Assembly (NCBI GenBank): GCA_027058255.1
Contig: JALUTE010000441.1
Location: 1-8,369, forward strand
Reading direction: 5' to 3'
Source of the DNA: Methyloligella sp.
GTDB lineage: Bacteria; Pseudomonadota; Alphaproteobacteria; Rhizobiales; JALUTE01
Length of the DNA stretch: 8,369 nt
A model generated the notes under the pieces. It searched no databases and was not told the DNA's origin. It worked only from the letters and a program-made list of their open reading frames with translations. Made by a program: the position numbers and the translations under genes. Below, in pieces: positions 7,595 to 8,369 of the stretch. Within the stretch, counting starts at the first letter, position 1; each line of letters starts with the position of its first letter.

Positions 7595-7648
7595 CCCCTC
7601 GACCGGGGTGTAATGTGCGATGGCGGGCGGTGCGGTTGTGCGCCGCCC
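7595..7648 (-). promoter_or_regulatory. Two tandem hairpins in the nirB leader RNA
   Basis: Within the predicted leader of about 80 nt, the minus strand can form two hairpins. The first is GGGCGG/CCGCCC (7643-7648/7625-7630), with one C-A mismatch, two more pairs and a 6-nt loop ACAACC (7634-7639). The second is CCCC/GGGG (7605-7608/7595-7598) with a 6-nt loop GGTCGA. Paired hexaloop hairpins are the target form of ANTAR antiterminators such as NasT/NasR. The loops here do not show the A1/G4 bases typical of those targets, and no terminator U-run follows, so this is only a candidate. Confidence 0.25.
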
Positions 7649-7667
7649 TTGGGCCTGGCGGTCCTGG

Positions 7668-7686
7668 GGCAAGAGCCGTGCCAAGG
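7668..7686 (-). promoter_or_regulatory. Sigma-54 (-24/-12) promoter of the nirBD-nitrate reductase operon
   Basis: On the minus strand the sequence is CCTTGGCACGGCTCTTGCC, which matches the RpoN consensus TGGCACG-N4-TTGC exactly. The invariant GG (7682-7681) and GC (7670-7669) are separated by 10 bp. Transcription should start near 7657, about 80 nt before the nirB start. Sigma-54 dependence requires an ATP-driven enhancer-binding activator. NtrC is the likeliest for nitrate assimilation, but no activator gene is in the window. Confidence 0.85.
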
Positions 7687-7699
7687 TAAACAGAAGGCG

Positions 7700-7712
7700 C
7701 AAGCCATTGATT
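7700..7712 (-). promoter_or_regulatory. IHF binding-site consensus
   Basis: The minus strand reads AATCAATGGCTTG, a full match to the IHF consensus WATCAANNNNTTR, next to an AT-rich stretch as is usual for strong IHF sites. It sits at about -43 to -55 of the predicted nirB start, between the promoter and the candidate enhancer repeats. That is where IHF bends DNA at sigma-54 promoters. The site is predicted from consensus only. Confidence 0.6.
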
Positions 7713-7724
7713 TATAATTATAAA
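7711..7724. repeat. 14-bp perfect AT palindrome
   Basis: TTTATAATTATAAA is perfectly self-complementary and overlaps the edge of the IHF consensus by two bases. It stands out in a GC-rich window. It may be the A/T element flanking the IHF site or an operator. A sigma-70 -10 role is unlikely because no -35 partner is visible. Confidence 0.45.
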
Positions 7725-7752
7725 GTGAGACTGATCGAAGAATCGGCTGCAC

Positions 7753-7804
7753 TTGTGATCGCACAAAAAATAGGCAAACAGACGAAATGTTGTGCGCTGC
7801 ACAA
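7753..7804. promoter_or_regulatory. Two TTGTG...CACAA inverted repeats, candidate operators
   Basis: TTGTG-ATCG-CACAA (7753-7766) fits the TTG-N8-CAA layout of CRP/FNR-family sites. TTGTGC-GCT-GCACAA (7790-7804) is a perfect 6-bp inverted repeat with a 3-bp centre. Their centres are about 37 bp apart. They lie roughly 95-150 bp upstream of the predicted nirB start and 155-210 bp upstream of the predicted narK start. The cognate regulator is unknown. The second repeat overlaps the first of the two TGCAC sites. Confidence 0.4.
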
Positions 7805-7845
7805 GAGATTGGCAGTTGTGAAGGGCTTTGCACGCTTCATGGGCG
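7798..7845. promoter_or_regulatory. Two degenerate NtrC-like sites three helical turns apart
   Basis: TGCAC-N7-TGGCA (7798-7814) and TGCAC-N7-GGGCG (7829-7845) each carry one exact half of the enteric NtrC site TGCAC-N7-GTGCA and a poor second half (three of five bases). They are 31 bp apart, close to the three-turn spacing of paired NtrC sites. They lie about 120-180 bp from both predicted start points, suitable for a shared enhancer. The poor second halves keep confidence low. Confidence 0.35.
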
Positions 7846-7930
7846 TGTCTGCGCCCCGCGCGGACCAGTTGGTCACGTCAGGACCGGGTAATAGTCCAAT
7901 AAAAACAGCCTCTTATTTCATATTTTCGTT

Positions 7931-7949
7931 CCTTGGCACGCTTGTTGCG
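7931..7949 (+). promoter_or_regulatory. Sigma-54 (-24/-12) promoter of the divergent nitrate transporter gene
   Basis: CCTTGGCACGCTTGTTGCG matches the RpoN consensus, with GG (7935-7936) and GC (7947-7948) separated by 10 bp. Its first ten bases are identical to those of the divergent nirB promoter. The start point should be near 7960, giving a leader of about 128 nt. The 7898-7930 segment just upstream is AT-rich, which could ease DNA bending, though I see no exact IHF consensus there. Confidence 0.8.
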
Positions 7950-8023
7950 CTGCAATATCGCGGCCCGCCCGTGCCAGCGCCGGCGCACCCCGGACCATGG
8001 GGGCGCGGCAGCACGACACCGAG

Positions 8024-8069
8024 CGTTGACAGGACGATCAACGGTGCCGGACGGGCGCATGCGCCGGCA
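8024..8069 (+). promoter_or_regulatory. Tandem hairpins in the transporter leader, ending at the ribosome site
   Basis: CGTTGA/TCAACG (8024-8029/8038-8043, 8-nt loop) is followed by TGCCGG/CCGGCA (8045-8050/8064-8069). The second arm encloses and overlaps the 12-bp perfect palindrome GGCGCATGCGCC (8054-8065). The second hairpin ends directly before the purine-rich AGAGGATGGAG (8070-8079 region) that serves as ribosome site. No U-run follows. A translational or antitermination role is possible but unproven. Confidence 0.25.
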
Positions 8070-8087
8070 GAGGATGGAGACCTAGAC

Positions 8088-8369
8088 ATGACCCGGATCG
8101 GGCCCGAGCGCCTGCGGCTCTGGAGTCGCGCCCCGCGCATCCGCACGCTTCACTTCACCTGGATCGCCTTCTTCATCAGCTTCTTCGTCTGGTTCAATCA
8201 TGCGCCGCTGATGAAGCCCATCCAGGACGCCCTGGGTCTCAGCACCCAGGAGGTCAAGACGCTGCTCATCCTCAACGTGGCGCTCACCATTCCCGCCCGC
8301 ATCGTGGTCGGCATGCTGGTGGACCGGTTCGGCCCGCGCCTCGTCTACGCCCTTCTTCTCGCGAGTGGG
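8088..8369 (+). CDS. narK: NarK-type MFS nitrate/nitrite transporter, 5' part (94 aa, cut by window end)
   Basis: Inner-membrane carrier expected to import nitrate (or exchange nitrate and nitrite) for the divergent reductase operon. Only the first 94 codons are present, open to the window end. After a basic N-terminus, TM1 spans about residues 20-40 (LHFTWIAFFISFFVWFNHAP) and TM2 about 57-77. The MFS motif A follows as GMLVDRFGPR (75-84). R71 in TIPARIVVG lies in TM2, where NNP-family transporters place a substrate-binding arginine; this alignment is my inference. The start at 8088 is preceded by GAGGATGGAG with about 8 bp spacing. Family identity rests on the N-terminal pattern and the divergent nirB operon. 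Confidence 0.88.
   Translation, partial: MTRIGPERLRLWSRAPRIRTLHFTWIAFFISFFVWFNHAPLMKPIQDALGLSTQEVKTLLILNVALTIPARIVVGMLVDRFGPRLVYALLLASG

Noticed and set aside
2381..7613. Very long + strand open frames (2381-4729, 5160-7613, and 1228-2502 nearby)
   Set aside because: They lie antisense to nirB, nirD, nasA and the DmsBC fusion. Their products are low-complexity Gly/Ala/His/Arg-rich with no recognisable domain, as expected from the GC-rich third-position bias of the real genes.
7712..7718. TATAAT within the AT palindrome as a sigma-70 -10 box
   Set aside because: No -35 element lies at suitable spacing on either strand, and AT content with palindromy explains the match. A weak secondary promoter cannot be fully excluded.
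7578..7802. N-terminal extension of nirB to an ATG at 7802
   Set aside because: It would translate through the sigma-54 promoter and IHF site. The extra 75 residues do not resemble NirB, whose family starts just before the FAD motif.
8026..8031. TTGACA as a sigma-70 -35 box for the transporter
   Set aside because: The 17-bp-spaced position is GC-rich (GGACGG) with no -10 likeness. The hexamer lies inside the hairpin stem and loop at 8024-8043.
1..8369. CRISPR arrays, insertion sequences or a toxin-antitoxin pair
   Set aside because: No spaced direct repeats, transposase-like frames or small gene pairs were seen. Almost all of the window is accounted for by the nitrate genes, tRNAs and their control regions.

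Overview
The window is GC-rich DNA with proteobacterial features. Both tRNA genes encode their CCA end, and the only promoters that clearly match a consensus are of the sigma-54 (-24/-12) type. Gene content, GC bias and tRNA sequences fit an alphaproteobacterium best, probably near the Rhizobiales. That placement is inference, because no 16S rRNA or other marker is present.

Layout. Positions 1-118 hold no gene I can support, only a terminator-like hairpin for something upstream. Two + strand tRNAs follow, Val(UAC) and Asp(GUC), and a good rho-independent terminator comes after tRNA-Asp. From 7577 down to 523 the minus strand carries a tightly packed four-gene operon. In transcription order it encodes the NADH-nitrite reductase large subunit (nirB), the small Rieske subunit (nirD), a NarB/NasA-type cytoplasmic molybdopterin nitrate reductase, and one polypeptide that fuses a four-cluster DmsB-like ferredoxin to a DmsC-like membrane anchor. 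A 510-bp regulatory region (7578-8087) separates the operon from a divergent + strand NarK-type nitrate/nitrite transporter, which is cut by the window end.

How it works together. The transporter would bring in nitrate, the molybdoenzyme would reduce it to nitrite, and NirBD would reduce nitrite to ammonium. This is a complete nitrate-assimilation module. The unusual part is electron supply. No NasC-type flavoprotein, ferredoxin or diaphorase is encoded beside the nitrate reductase. The adjacent gene instead encodes a membrane quinol-oxidising module of the DMSO-reductase type, with no Tat signal on either protein. This suggests an assimilatory nitrate reductase attached to the inner face of the membrane and fed by the quinol pool.

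Regulation. Two sigma-54 promoters face away from each other, both reading CCTTGGCACG-N4-TTGC. Between them lie an exact IHF consensus, a 14-bp AT palindrome and several GCAC/TTGTG-based repeats at enhancer distances. This implies RpoN plus an enhancer-binding activator such as NtrC, so that uptake and reduction are switched on together under nitrogen limitation.
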